Assembly: GCF_004764705.1 (NCBI RefSeq)
Contig: NZ_SHLX01000011.1
Coordinates: 124,001-188,000, forward strand
Source of the DNA: Paenibacillus cymbidii
GTDB taxonomy: Bacteria; Bacillota; Bacilli; Paenibacillales; NBRC-103111
Reading direction: 5' to 3'
Length of the DNA: 64,000 nucleotides
Below, piece by piece: positions 33,439 to 40,437 of the stretch. Both the position numbers and the translations under genes were made by a program. Under the pieces are notes generated by a model. That model was not told the origin of the DNA, ran no database searches, and worked only from the letters and a program-made list of their open reading frames with translations. How positions within the stretch are numbered: position 1 is the first letter of the stretch; each line of letters opens with the position of its first letter.

Positions 33439-34738
33439 CGTAACGTTGACCAGCGGCTCGCCGGTGATCGAGGTTAATCTCAGCATGGGAGGCACCGGCC
33501 CGCAAGGACCTCCCGGACCCACTGGCCCACAAGGCCCACAAGGCCCACAAGGCCCACAAGGCCCAGCAGGACCGACCGGGGCCACAGGAGCAACCGGTGC
33601 GACTGGACCGGCAGGACCTACGGGTGAGACGGGTCCGCAGGGTATGCAAGGAGAGCAGGGGCCGAAGGGCGACAAGGGGGACACTGGCGCAACTGGCGCA
33701 ACTGGCGCAACTGGCTCGACAGGAGCAAAAGGCGATCCCGGCGACGGCATATTTGCTCTTGCTCCGATCAACGCCAATTTTGAAGTGAGTCAGCGCCTCG
33801 GCCCGCTCGGCAGCCGCACGATAGCGACCGGCACGTCCGCCTATGTCGTCGACCGCTGGCTTGCCATCAACGCCGGCAGCGGTGCCAACGCAACGGCCGC
33901 GCATGTCGCCGTATCTGACCTTGATTGGGCTGGATACGGCTTTCGATTGGTCCACGCAGCTGCCCCGTCGAGTGGCGGCAAGCTGAGCGTCGTTTATACG
34001 TACGAGGCCCGCGACGCGTACAAGATGGCTGGGCAGGCGATTGTGTTTGCGATCAAGGTCAAAGCGGTCAGCGGCATGGATCGCGCAGCGATCAACGTGC
34101 GCTACAAGACCAGCGAGTCCGCCATATCTGGCTCCAGCACACTCGTCGGTTCGAGCAACGCGCAGGTGATCAACAGCAGTGGATGGGCGACGATTTACGT
34201 CGTGGTGACGCTCCCGGTACGGGCGACACTGACAACGACCGGCGTGATCGGCTTTGAGATCGTCGCTAGTAAGACAATCGCCGAATCGAGCGGCGACGGC
34301 ATTATCATGGCTCAGGTGGAAGTTGTGCGAGACGGGCAAGCGCTCGGGTTCAAGCCGCGGGCATTTGACGTCGAATTGGTTCGCTGCCTGCGCTATTACG
34401 AAAAAAGCTACAAGCACGACACGGTACCCGGCACCGTAAGCGGCGAAAACTCGATTGCTTTACTCGTGCCGTCCAACACGGTAACGACCGGCCAGTTTTA
34501 TCCGTCGGTGTCGTATCTCGTTTCCAAGAGGACAAACCCAAACCTTACGATTTATGGGCAAAACGGCAGCGCTGGGCAAGTTTCGGACCAATTCGGGTCG
34601 GACAAAGGCGCCAACACGGGTGCGGTGCTTGCCACTGTATCACACAGCCGCAGCTTCGTGCCCTACAACAACGGCAGTCAATTTACGACTGGACTTAATA
34701 TTGTCCAGTTGCACTTTGCGGCCGACGCCGAACTATAG
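33428..34738 (+). CDS. Collagen-like tail fibre protein
   Basis: 436 aa. Residues about 21-107 are Gly-X-Y triplets (GPQGPPGPTGPQ, GATGATGATGPAG) that should form a trimeric collagen shaft. The C-terminal 320 residues form a head with a carbohydrate-binding-like fold (FEVSQRLGPLG, YVVDRWLAINAG, then FDVELVRCLRYYEKSY), common in phage and prophage fibres. Confidence 0.85.
   Translation: MSLNVTLTSGSPVIEVNLSMGGTGPQGPPGPTGPQGPQGPQGPQGPAGPTGATGATGATGPAGPTGETGPQGMQGEQGPKGDKGDTGATGATGATGSTGAKGDPGDGIFALAPINANFEVSQRLGPLGSRTIATGTSAYVVDRWLAINAGSGANATAAHVAVSDLDWAGYGFRLVHAAAPSSGGKLSVVYTYEARDAYKMAGQAIVFAIKVKAVSGMDRAAINVRYKTSESAISGSSTLVGSSNAQVINSSGWATIYVVVTLPVRATLTTTGVIGFEIVASKTIAESSGDGIIMAQVEVVRDGQALGFKPRAFDVELVRCLRYYEKSYKHDTVPGTVSGENSIALLVPSNTVTTGQFYPSVSYLVSKRTNPNLTIYGQNGSAGQVSDQFGSDKGANTGAVLATVSHSRSFVPYNNGSQFTTGLNIVQLHFAADAEL
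33524..33559 (+). repeat. Four tandem 9-bp repeats in the fibre gene
   Basis: GGCCCACAA repeated perfectly four times; a second run of ACTGGCGCA units lies near 33683-33712. Each unit encodes one Gly-X-Y triplet, so copy changes keep the frame. Confidence 0.85.
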
Positions 34739-34749
34739 GAGGGATCGCC

Positions 34750-35085
34750 ATGTACGAGCATTATATCCGTATCAACGCGGACGGCATCGTGATCGATCGT
34801 TTGAGCAGCGCGGAGGAACGTACGCAGCCCGGCGATATCCTGTACGCGTCCGGCGACGATGTGCCGAGGCAGTTTACGCTGCTGATCACCAACATGCGGG
34901 GCCAATTTATCTACCGATGGGACGGCGCGCTCATCGAACGCAGTCAGCAGGAGCTCGACGACGAATGGGCAGCGCGGCCGCCTAACCCGCCGACGCCAGA
35001 TCAGCGGATTGCGCAGTTGGAGCAGGACACCATCAATACTATGTTGGCCGTTACTGAGGTTTATGAAATCTTGATAGGGGGTTGA
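34750..35085 (+). CDS. Baseplate-cluster protein, XkdW-like
   Basis: 111 aa. HYIRINADGIVIDRLSSAEERTQPGD, PRQFTLLITNMRGQFIYRWDG, and the C-terminal helix IAQLEQDTINTMLAVTEVYEIL. PBSX-type phages have such proteins next to XkdX. Confidence 0.65.
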   Translation: MYEHYIRINADGIVIDRLSSAEERTQPGDILYASGDDVPRQFTLLITNMRGQFIYRWDGALIERSQQELDDEWAARPPNPPTPDQRIAQLEQDTINTMLAVTEVYEILIGG

Positions 35086-35088
35086 CCG

Positions 35089-35196
35089 ATGGCAACCATT
35101 TACTACCGGCTGATTAAGCTCGGGGTCAAAACGATCGACGATGTGCCGGCGAAAGATCGCGCGGCCGTGCAGGCGCTGCTCGATGCGGGTGCTTAA
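35089..35196 (+). CDS. XkdX-like small protein, 35 aa
   Basis: ATIYYRLIKLGVKTIDDVP followed by AAVQALLDAGA. XkdX family proteins are short and lie before holins. GGGGGTTG site upstream. Confidence 0.6.
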   Translation: MATIYYRLIKLGVKTIDDVPAKDRAAVQALLDAGA

Positions 35197-35251
35197 CTGG
35201 CTCCGGCGGGCGGCGCTTTTGCTTATCCTCGGGAGAGGAGGTGATTCCATC

Positions 35252-35386
35252 GTGGCGACGATCTATGTGACGCTTATCGTGCGCGGCTACAAGACGTTTT
35301 GCGACGTGCCGCAAGTGTTGCGGACAGAAGTAGCCGCTCAGTTGGCCGTTCTCGAGTTGCCGGAACTGGCTGTCTGCAACAAGTAA
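35252..35386 (+). CDS. Second XkdX-like small protein, 44 aa
   Basis: GTG start after GAGGAGGTGATT. ATIYVTLIVRGYKTFCDVPQVLRTEVAAQ is clearly related to the gene just upstream, giving a tandem pair. Longer upstream in-frame starts lack a ribosome site. Confidence 0.6.
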   Translation: MATIYVTLIVRGYKTFCDVPQVLRTEVAAQLAVLELPELAVCNK

Positions 35387-35393
35387 GTTTCGC

Positions 35394-35416
35394 GGCTCCG
35401 CTCCGGCGGGGCCTTT
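35394..35416 (+). terminator. Hairpin with short T-run before the holin
   Basis: GGCTCCGC (35394-35401) pairs with GCGGGGCC (35406-35413) with one G-U pair, then TTT. May be a partial terminator between tail and lysis genes. Confidence 0.4.
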
Positions 35417-35439
35417 ATCATGCATAAGGGGGCGCGACG

Positions 35440-35898
35440 ATGTCCATCAAAGCAATCGGATCTACACTATTTACGGCAGCAATCGGCACAAGTGGCAAGG
35501 AAACATTTATCGGCGGAATGATCGCGGCGGCGGGTACAGCGGTCAGCGCTTGGCTGGGCGGTTGGGACACGGCGATCAAGCTGCTGCTGACGCTTATGGT
35601 AGCAGACTATGTGAGCGGCGTGCTGGGGGCTTGGAAAACAAAATCCGTTAACAGCGAGGTCATGTTTTGGGGCGGGATACGTAAGGGCGTTGTAATGGCC
35701 GTAATCCTGCTCGCCGTGCAGCTCGACCAGTTGGTCGGCAATAGCGCGCCGATCTTCCGCACGATTGCGCTCTATTTTTATATTGGCCGCGAAGGGCTAA
35801 GCGTCGTTGAAAACTTTGGCGTACTGGGCGTAAAGCTGCCAGCCGCGGTGACCAAGCGGCTGGAACAGTTGCAACAGAAGGGAGATGAGGGGCAATGA
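35440..35898 (+). CDS. Holin, phage_holin_4 family
   Basis: 152 aa. Hydrophobic segments near residues 24-42, 46-64 and 82-100. LLLTLMVADYVSGVLGAWK and SEVMFWGGIRKGVVM are the family signature. It forms membrane lesions for lysis and overlaps the endolysin start. Confidence 0.92.
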   Translation: MSIKAIGSTLFTAAIGTSGKETFIGGMIAAAGTAVSAWLGGWDTAIKLLLTLMVADYVSGVLGAWKTKSVNSEVMFWGGIRKGVVMAVILLAVQLDQLVGNSAPIFRTIALYFYIGREGLSVVENFGVLGVKLPAAVTKRLEQLQQKGDEGQ

Positions 35899-36638
35899 CC
35901 GCAGGCTTTGATTGTTCGACACCCCTTACCGCGCAGACAACTGCGGCGTTTAAAAAGGACGGCATGGAGTTTGCCTGCCGCTATCTCGTGCCGGCGACAT
36001 CCGGATGGAAGGCACTAACCCGTGCCGAAGCCGAGATCATCAGCGCTGCTGGGCTCAAGATCGTGAGCGTGTTCGAGACAACGGCCGACCGGGCGCTCGG
36101 CGGACGTGCCGCGGGGCTTGCGGATGCTGCCACGGCTCTCCAGGTTGCCGCACAGGTGGGGCAGCCGGAGGGCAGCTGCATTTACTTCGCTGTTGATTTT
36201 GACGCTACAGCGGCGCAGATGCCGACCGTGATCGAGTACATCAAGGCGGCCGCTGAGGCAACTCCAGCGTACACGACCGGCGTATATGGCTCCAAGGCGG
36301 TATGTGAAGCCGTGATCGCAGCAGGCGCTTGCAGCCGGGTGTGGCAAACCTATGCGTGGAGCAAGGGGCAACGGTACTGGAACGCGCAAATCTACCAATA
36401 CCAGAACGGCGTCACGCGCAACGGCATCCAGGTCGACCTCAACGAGTCCTACGGCAGCGAAGGATGGTGGAGCTTGGCCGTGGAGCCGCCGAAGCCTGCG
36501 CTGGCGCCGGAGGATGCGAATAAAGTAATCGAACTGCTTGGAGCTGTCCATGAGTTTGTCGCCGGCCAAGAGGCCAAGGACGAGATCCATCGGCTAGCAA
36601 ACGCGCTGCGAAAGGCGAGCGGGCAGGCGGAAGAATAA
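35895..36638 (+). CDS. Endolysin with DUF1906 (Rv2525c-like glycoside hydrolase) domain
   Basis: 247 aa. AGFDCSTPLTAQTTAAFKKDGMEFACRYL, then IYFAVDFDAT and VYGSKAVCEAVI, WQTYAWSKGQ, and QVDLNESYG: the GH25-like TIM barrel of DUF1906, with acidic residues in the FAVDFD and QVDLNE strands. The C-terminal 45 residues are helical and may anchor to the wall. It should cut peptidoglycan. Confidence 0.88.
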   Translation: MTAGFDCSTPLTAQTTAAFKKDGMEFACRYLVPATSGWKALTRAEAEIISAAGLKIVSVFETTADRALGGRAAGLADAATALQVAAQVGQPEGSCIYFAVDFDATAAQMPTVIEYIKAAAEATPAYTTGVYGSKAVCEAVIAAGACSRVWQTYAWSKGQRYWNAQIYQYQNGVTRNGIQVDLNESYGSEGWWSLAVEPPKPALAPEDANKVIELLGAVHEFVAGQEAKDEIHRLANALRKASGQAEE

Positions 36639-36641
36639 AAC

Positions 36642-36675
36642 AAACCCCGCTGGCCTGTTACGGCTGGCGGGGTTT
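36642..36675. terminator. Terminator between endolysin and convergent minus genes
   Basis: AAACCCCGC (36642-36650) pairs with GCGGGGTTT (36667-36675). On the minus strand TTTGTTTTATTC follows. The loop contains the minus-strand stop codon. Confidence 0.8.
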
Positions 36676-37176
36676 CGATCTCTTATCTTTCAACACCTTC
36701 ATGTAGTACTGGTGCTGATAATCTTTTGTATCTGCAGCTATGATCCCGTGCGAACTTAATTTAACGCTTTTTCCTGAAATGCCGCGCTTGCTACCTTGCT
36801 TTTCGGTGTGGCCGCAAGACGTGACATTTCCGTCCCGTAAACCTTGACTCCAGACCTCGATCGACTCTCCACAACTACATTTGCAGAGCCAAGCGATTTG
36901 CCCGTGGTATCTACCGGCTTGCTCGATAACAGTCAAATCGCCAAACGTTTTGCCGACGAGGTCAATGGTGTGCAGGGACGAAATGACTTCACTTTTTAAG
37001 CAACCGCATGATTGTGTGTTACCGCTGCGCAGGCTGAGCATTTTTACAGGCAATTCATTACCACACTCACAGCGGCACAGGAAGCGACGCTCTTTACCTG
37101 CCTTCGGTAGCTCGCTTATGATGGTCAAGCGACCGTACCGATCGCCGGGAAGAACTTCAATTCTTCGAGGACTCAC
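36658..37176 (-). CDS. Tandem zinc-binding repeat protein
   Basis: 172 aa from GTG 37176, chosen because upstream sequence is used by another gene in a different frame. Two repeats of about 50 residues: GDRYGRLTIISELP with CRCECGNEL and SCGCLKSE, then GKTFGDLTVIEQAG with CKCSCGESI and TSCGHTE. This motif is common in phage proteins, often before AP2 or HNH domains, and probably binds DNA. No nuclease domain is seen here. Confidence 0.7.
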   Translation of the reverse strand: MSPRRIEVLPGDRYGRLTIISELPKAGKERRFLCRCECGNELPVKMLSLRSGNTQSCGCLKSEVISSLHTIDLVGKTFGDLTVIEQAGRYHGQIAWLCKCSCGESIEVWSQGLRDGNVTSCGHTEKQGSKRGISGKSVKLSSHGIIAADTKDYQHQYYMKVLKDKRSKPRQP

Positions 37177-37180
37177 AAGC

Positions 37181-37354
37181 TCACCCGCGTTCGTTTCGGT
37201 AATCTTCAATTTGTTGCCGTGTCCAGATGGGGCCAGATGCAAGACGCTGAATCGGTTCAGGGAAAACGCCGCGTGATACGTAGGTGGCAACCTTCTGCTT
37301 CACCCAGCCGAGGATTTCAGCGGCCTCGGCCACGCCTACGAGCGGCGGTATCAG
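37181..37354 (-). CDS. Excisionase/AlpA-like HTH protein without a canonical start
   Basis: The frame encodes LVGVAEAAEILGW, then KVATYVSRGVFPEPIQRLAS and PIWTRQQIEDYRNERG, a clear MerR/AlpA-type winged HTH. No ATG is available; the choices are CTG 37354, which overlaps the stop of the upstream gene (CTGA), or GTG 37333, which would trim the first strand. The conserved similarity begins before 37333, so CTG re-initiation is favoured. Such proteins act as regulators or directionality factors. Confidence 0.65.
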   Translation of the reverse strand: MIPPLVGVAEAAEILGWVKQKVATYVSRGVFPEPIQRLASGPIWTRQQIEDYRNERG

Positions 37355-37524
37355 TTTCCCGAGTAGTCAAGGCGAAAGTCGTTGTAGTCGAGGTCGTCCC
37401 AACCTTGTTCAGCGAGAAATTCCGCTTCGTCGAAGCCGATCAACTCAAGTGCTTGGTTGACAGTCAAGGATTGATTTGTAACAACCGTGCCTACAACTAC
37501 GTCACCGTACATTACTTTTGCCAT
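37351..37524 (-). CDS. Small acidic protein, 57 aa
   Basis: ATG 37524 with AAAGGGTGATT upstream. MAKVMYGDVVVGTVVTNQS, then ALELIGFDEAEFLAEQGWDD. First gene of a three-gene minus-strand operon driven from the palindromic promoter at 37.6 kb. Not recognised. Confidence 0.65.
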   Translation of the reverse strand: MAKVMYGDVVVGTVVTNQSLTVNQALELIGFDEAEFLAEQGWDDLDYNDFRLDYSGN

Positions 37525-37586
37525 ATCGAATCACCCTTTCAGCCCGCCGCCCTTCGTCGGCTGTCGGCTCGTCCGTTGTTCTTGCT

Positions 37587-37625
37587 GTTGACTTTATAAT
37601 ACACCGATTGTATTACAAAGTCAAC
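37587..37625. promoter_or_regulatory. Palindromic promoter firing on both strands
   Basis: GTTGACTTTATAATAC (37587-37602) and GTATTACAAAGTCAAC (37610-37625) are inverted copies with one mismatch. Plus strand: TTGACT 37588, TATTAC 37611, spacer 17. Minus strand: TTGACT 37624, TATTAT 37601, spacer 17. The minus promoter serves the 57-aa/HTH/zinc-repeat operon. The palindrome is a likely operator. Confidence 0.7.
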
Positions 37626-37640
37626 AATGAAAAATTGCGG

Positions 37641-37669
37641 TTTACACCATCTTACATTAATGTTATAGT
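37641..37669 (+). promoter_or_regulatory. Sigma-A promoter of a candidate small RNA
   Basis: TTTACA (37641-37646) and TATAGT (37664-37669), spacer 17. No ORF with a ribosome site follows before the terminator at 37737. Confidence 0.65.
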
Positions 37670-37675
37670 CAAGTT

Positions 37676-37737
37676 GTCCGAAAGCATCGGCACGAAGAGC
37701 CCCGGCGGAAGCACCGCTTGAGGGCTCTTTTTATTTT
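37676..37737 (+). ncRNA. Candidate small RNA of about 60 nt
   Basis: From the inferred start near 37676 the transcript would fold into CCGA-aagca-TCGG, then AGAGCCC (37696-37702) with GGGCTCT (37722-37728) enclosing GCGG-aagca-CCGC, followed by TTTTTATTTT. The two loops both carry AAGCA. Could also be just a terminator with a short leader. Confidence 0.5.
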
Positions 37738-37743
37738 GCCATC

Positions 37744-37789
37744 TTGATTAATTACCGCGCCTGTTTGATAATATAAGAACAATTGTTCT
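37744..37789 (+). promoter_or_regulatory. LexA-type SOS box on a sigma-A promoter
   Basis: TTGATT (37744-37749) and GATAAT (37767-37772), spacer 17. AGAACAATTGTTCT (37776-37789) is a perfect palindrome with the Gram-positive LexA core GAAC-N4-GTTC over the transcription start. The downstream genes should be induced by DNA damage. Confidence 0.7.
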
Positions 37790-37809
37790 CATTATGGAGG
37801 CGAACAACG

Positions 37810-38184
37810 ATGGAGACAAAGGACTTGATCCGCGAATGCATCATGTTGCCCGGCGCGATCGACATCGTGAATCAAGGCTTCGAGCAATTGCGCGAGGGCA
37901 GCAACTTCTTGAAGACGCTATATGGGCACGCGGCCAAGGTATTGCATACTCAGATGATGCACGATTACCGTGAGCTGTCTCGCGAGCTGCGCAGCCGCGG
38001 TTATACGATCGTGGCAGGCGACAAAGGGCCGACCGGGCAAACGTATATCGTAAGGATCCGCGGCAGCTCGGATCGCACCATGACCGTGCCAGCTGATGTG
38101 GCCAAGAGGGAGACGGATGCCATCCTTGAACGGTATGTGAAGCAGTTGGAGCATGATTTGGAGAATAGGCGATATGCACAGTGA
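37810..38184 (+). CDS. SOS-controlled hypothetical protein, 124 aa
   Basis: ATG 37810 with GGAGG 9 nt upstream. Mostly helical: KDLIRECIMLPGAIDIVNQGFEQL, AAKVLHTQMMHDYRELSREL, then a short strand region GYTIVAGDKGPTGQTYIVRIRG. First gene behind the SOS box. Family not recognised. Confidence 0.65.
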   Translation: METKDLIRECIMLPGAIDIVNQGFEQLREGSNFLKTLYGHAAKVLHTQMMHDYRELSRELRSRGYTIVAGDKGPTGQTYIVRIRGSSDRTMTVPADVAKRETDAILERYVKQLEHDLENRRYAQ

Positions 38185-38434
38185 GCGCCAACTGACGGAC
38201 ACGGAGCGCAAGGTCGTGCGTGTGTTGATGGCTGTCTATAAAAACAAGCCAGAGACTATCGACCTGGACAAGATCAGCCGCTTAACTCAGCGTAAGCAGG
38301 CTGACGTGCTCAAGGCGATTAAGTCACTGGCGGAGCTCGGCAGGGTGACCTGGGACCCAAAGACGCGAGTCGTGCAGGTGCATTGGGCCGAGGTGCTGAC
38401 GCTTCCGTTTGACCCCCGTAGATGGATGACATGA
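38174..38434 (+). CDS. Small winged-helix protein
   Basis: 86 aa from ATG 38174, overlapping the upstream gene. ERKVVRVLMAVYKNKPETIDLDKISRLTQRKQADVLKAIKSLAELGRV has a winged-helix pattern. Probably cotranscribed with the SOS gene. ATG 38153 is an alternative. Confidence 0.6.
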   Translation: MHSERQLTDTERKVVRVLMAVYKNKPETIDLDKISRLTQRKQADVLKAIKSLAELGRVTWDPKTRVVQVHWAEVLTLPFDPRRWMT

Positions 38435-38458
38435 AAAAAGCCCCAGTCAGGGCTTTTT
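38433..38458. terminator. Bidirectional intrinsic terminator
   Basis: AAAAAAGCCC (38433-38442) and GGGCTTTTTT (38449-38458) form a perfect stem with a 6-nt loop and T-runs on both strands. It separates the SOS operon from the convergent TM2 gene. Confidence 0.9.
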
Positions 38459-38463
38459 TCAAA

Positions 38464-38769
38464 CTACATCGCTTTAACTCGATTGATAATAGATAACTCC
38501 ATTTTCTCTGTTTTTTCACGAAGCCGCCCGCCAATAAAGAAAACATCGATCAACGCCCAAATTCCTAAACCTCCGAGCGTTAACGTCATTGCAATTCCAC
38601 GCCCTACGTCTCCTAAATAGTACCGATGCCCACCGATCCCGCCAGTGAAAAACCAAAGAAGATACAGCGCGCCTTTACTTTTACGGTTCTTCTCGACCTC
38701 TCCTTGAACGATTGCAACTTGCTGTGGTGTCAAACTCGATTTTAAGAGCAGGTTATCCAAAATGATCAC
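38464..38769 (-). CDS. TM2-domain membrane protein
   Basis: 101 aa, GTG start with GGGGA upstream. KSKGALYLLWFFTGGIGGHRYYLGDVGRGI, then TLGGLGIWALIDVFFIGG: the TM2 domain of two membrane helices with a GxHRFYLG-type turn. Function in phages is unknown; perhaps lysogenic conversion or exclusion. Confidence 0.85.
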   Translation of the reverse strand: MIILDNLLLKSSLTPQQVAIVQGEVEKNRKSKGALYLLWFFTGGIGGHRYYLGDVGRGIAMTLTLGGLGIWALIDVFFIGGRLREKTEKMELSIINRVKAM

Positions 38770-38875
38770 CGCATCAAAATCCCCATCGGCTGGAGTATTT
38801 GCTCGAATTATGTCAAAAGTAGTATATCAAATTGCCTAAAGGTTTCCAATAAAAAAATGAGCCGCTGCTAGCGAC

Positions 38876-39262
38876 TCACTCCCGCCAATCGTACATGCCT
38901 TCCAGATCCATCTGCATGATTTCTTCGATATCACTCATTTGTATAATAAACTGCTCTATGTCCGATCTGTCAAAAGGCATCATGTCGCCGCGGGTCTGGT
39001 TGAGTCGGTTCTTTACAGTCGGCAAGTGAATCCCGAAGTGATTCGGTCGATCATAGAGCAAGATAAGATCATCTATTGAAATTGCAAGGCTCAACACTTC
39101 GTCTGAAAAATCTTCCGCAAGTTTTCGCTTGAATGGAGCAGCCAGCGATATTATGGCCTTTTCTTTGCTCCAGTCAATGACCCCGCGGCCGTAATAGACG
39201 GCCATCTTTTGCGGTACGAGTTTATCTTCGTAGTAGTCGTAAAAGACGGAAATTTTAGCCAT
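38876..39262 (-). CDS. Hypothetical protein next to the repressor, 128 aa
   Basis: MAKISVFYDYYEDKLVPQKM, then KRKLAEDFSDEVLSLAISIDDLILLYDR. No HExxH site, so it is not an ImmA-type protease. Its stop is 19 bp after the repressor region in the same operon. Not recognised. Confidence 0.65.
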   Translation of the reverse strand: MAKISVFYDYYEDKLVPQKMAVYYGRGVIDWSKEKAIISLAAPFKRKLAEDFSDEVLSLAISIDDLILLYDRPNHFGIHLPTVKNRLNQTRGDMMPFDRSDIEQFIIQMSDIEEIMQMDLEGMYDWRE

Positions 39263-39281
39263 AGTCGCACCTCGATCGATG

Positions 39282-39938
39282 TTATACGTCCCAGATGACT
39301 TGCTTTACTTGGCCTTGGATATAGACTTCGCTTAATGGGAGTGTACGTGGTTCAATATTCTTATTTGCAGCTTTAAGAATAACAGAATCATTTTCGTAGT
39401 ATACGCGCTTCAAAGTACCTTCGTCTCCATTCACCAAAACGACTCCTATTTTTCCATGCTTACAGGTCGGCTGTGATTTAACAAGGACCTTCATTCCTGG
39501 AAAAATTCCTTCTTCAATCATTGAATCGCCTTTGACGATCAGATAAAAATACTCCCCATCACGTACAGAATCCCTTGATACAACTTCGTAACCGATAATG
39601 TCTGATTCTGCAAGCGAGTTATAACCAGCTCGGATTTCCCCGTAAATAGGAATTTCCACTAGTTCGGCATGCTGCGGTGGCATGTAGGAAATTTTATTTT
39701 CAGACGGAAAAGGGTCATCTGTTTTACCGAGAAGGTAATCGGTTGTAGTGTGAAAGAGGTTTGCCAAAATAACCAAAATGTCGCCAGGCGGAACTACTCT
39801 TCCGTGTTCATACTTGGAGATATTCGCGCGCTTAACACCGAGCTTATCAGCCAATTCATCCTGCATCATCCCCGATTTATCACGTAATTCGCGGATTCGT
39901 TGTCCAACGATATTGTCATTCTCCAAATCGCGATTCAC
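39282..39938 (-). CDS. LexA/CI-like repressor with S24 autocleavage domain
   Basis: 218 aa, GTG start. Residues 10-70 are an HTH_3 domain (GQRIRELRDKSGMMQDELADKL, RANISKYEHGRVVPP). Residues 95-210 are peptidase S24: cleavage site Ala104-Gly105 in EIRAGYN, catalytic Ser139 in VKGDSMIE and Lys177 in TLKRVYY. It should keep lysogeny and be inactivated by RecA in the SOS response, in line with the SOS box nearby. Confidence 0.93.
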   Translation of the reverse strand: MNRDLENDNIVGQRIRELRDKSGMMQDELADKLGVKRANISKYEHGRVVPPGDILVILANLFHTTTDYLLGKTDDPFPSENKISYMPPQHAELVEIPIYGEIRAGYNSLAESDIIGYEVVSRDSVRDGEYFYLIVKGDSMIEEGIFPGMKVLVKSQPTCKHGKIGVVLVNGDEGTLKRVYYENDSVILKAANKNIEPRTLPLSEVYIQGQVKQVIWDV

Positions 39939-39966
39939 GTTTCAACAACTCCAATTAAAAAATATG

Positions 39967-40017
39967 TTGACGTTCCTAAAAAGACCATGCTATTCTAAGT
40001 ATGTTCCTATTAAGACC
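39967..40017. promoter_or_regulatory. Divergent repressor/cro operator with promoter
   Basis: GTTCCTAAAAAGACC (39972-39986) and GTTCCTATTAAGACC (40003-40017) are direct repeats 31 bp apart, each an imperfect palindrome. TTGACG (39967) with TATTCT (39991, spacer 18) reads toward the Cro-like gene and lies between and on the repeats. Confidence 0.75.
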
Positions 40018-40054
40018 GCAATAGATAAAAAAATAATTTGAAAGGAGGCCCCTA

Positions 40055-40288
40055 ATGGCAAGGCGTAAAGCAGAGCCTCGCAAAATCAGGAAGCGTACTC
40101 GTTTCACTGAACTTCGGCATCACCAAGGCAAGACTCAAAGAACCCTTGCACTTGACTTCGGTGTTACCGAGAACTTCATCCGCAGCATTGAGAGCGGAAG
40201 GCAAAACCCTGAAATCGGATTTGCTTTTAAACTTGCCCGATACTTTGAAACAACAGTAGATGATTTGTTTCAAGACCTGGCAGAATGA
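40055..40288 (+). CDS. Cro-like XRE regulator
   Basis: 77 aa with AAAGGAGG upstream. RFTELRHHQGKTQRTLALDFGVTENFIRSIESGRQNPEIGFAFKLARYF is a full HTH_3 domain. Divergent from the S24 repressor, so the pair forms the lysis-lysogeny switch. Confidence 0.9.
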   Translation: MARRKAEPRKIRKRTRFTELRHHQGKTQRTLALDFGVTENFIRSIESGRQNPEIGFAFKLARYFETTVDDLFQDLAE

Positions 40289-40437
40289 CGCTGTGTAACA
40301 ATTTCTCACAAAATGGATTATACACCGTCAATTAAAAGGACGCAATAGGAAATTAATTCAAGAACGCCACTTTATTTAAAATGGTGCTATTTACCTATGC
40401 CAAATGTGGCAAAACGACGAAAGTGAGTTGAAAACAA

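Noticed and set aside
33524..33720. Short tandem repeats as a CRISPR array
   Set aside because: Units are 9 bp, adjacent, without spacers, and encode collagen triplets.
38876..39262. ImmA-type repressor protease
   Set aside because: No HExxH zinc motif.
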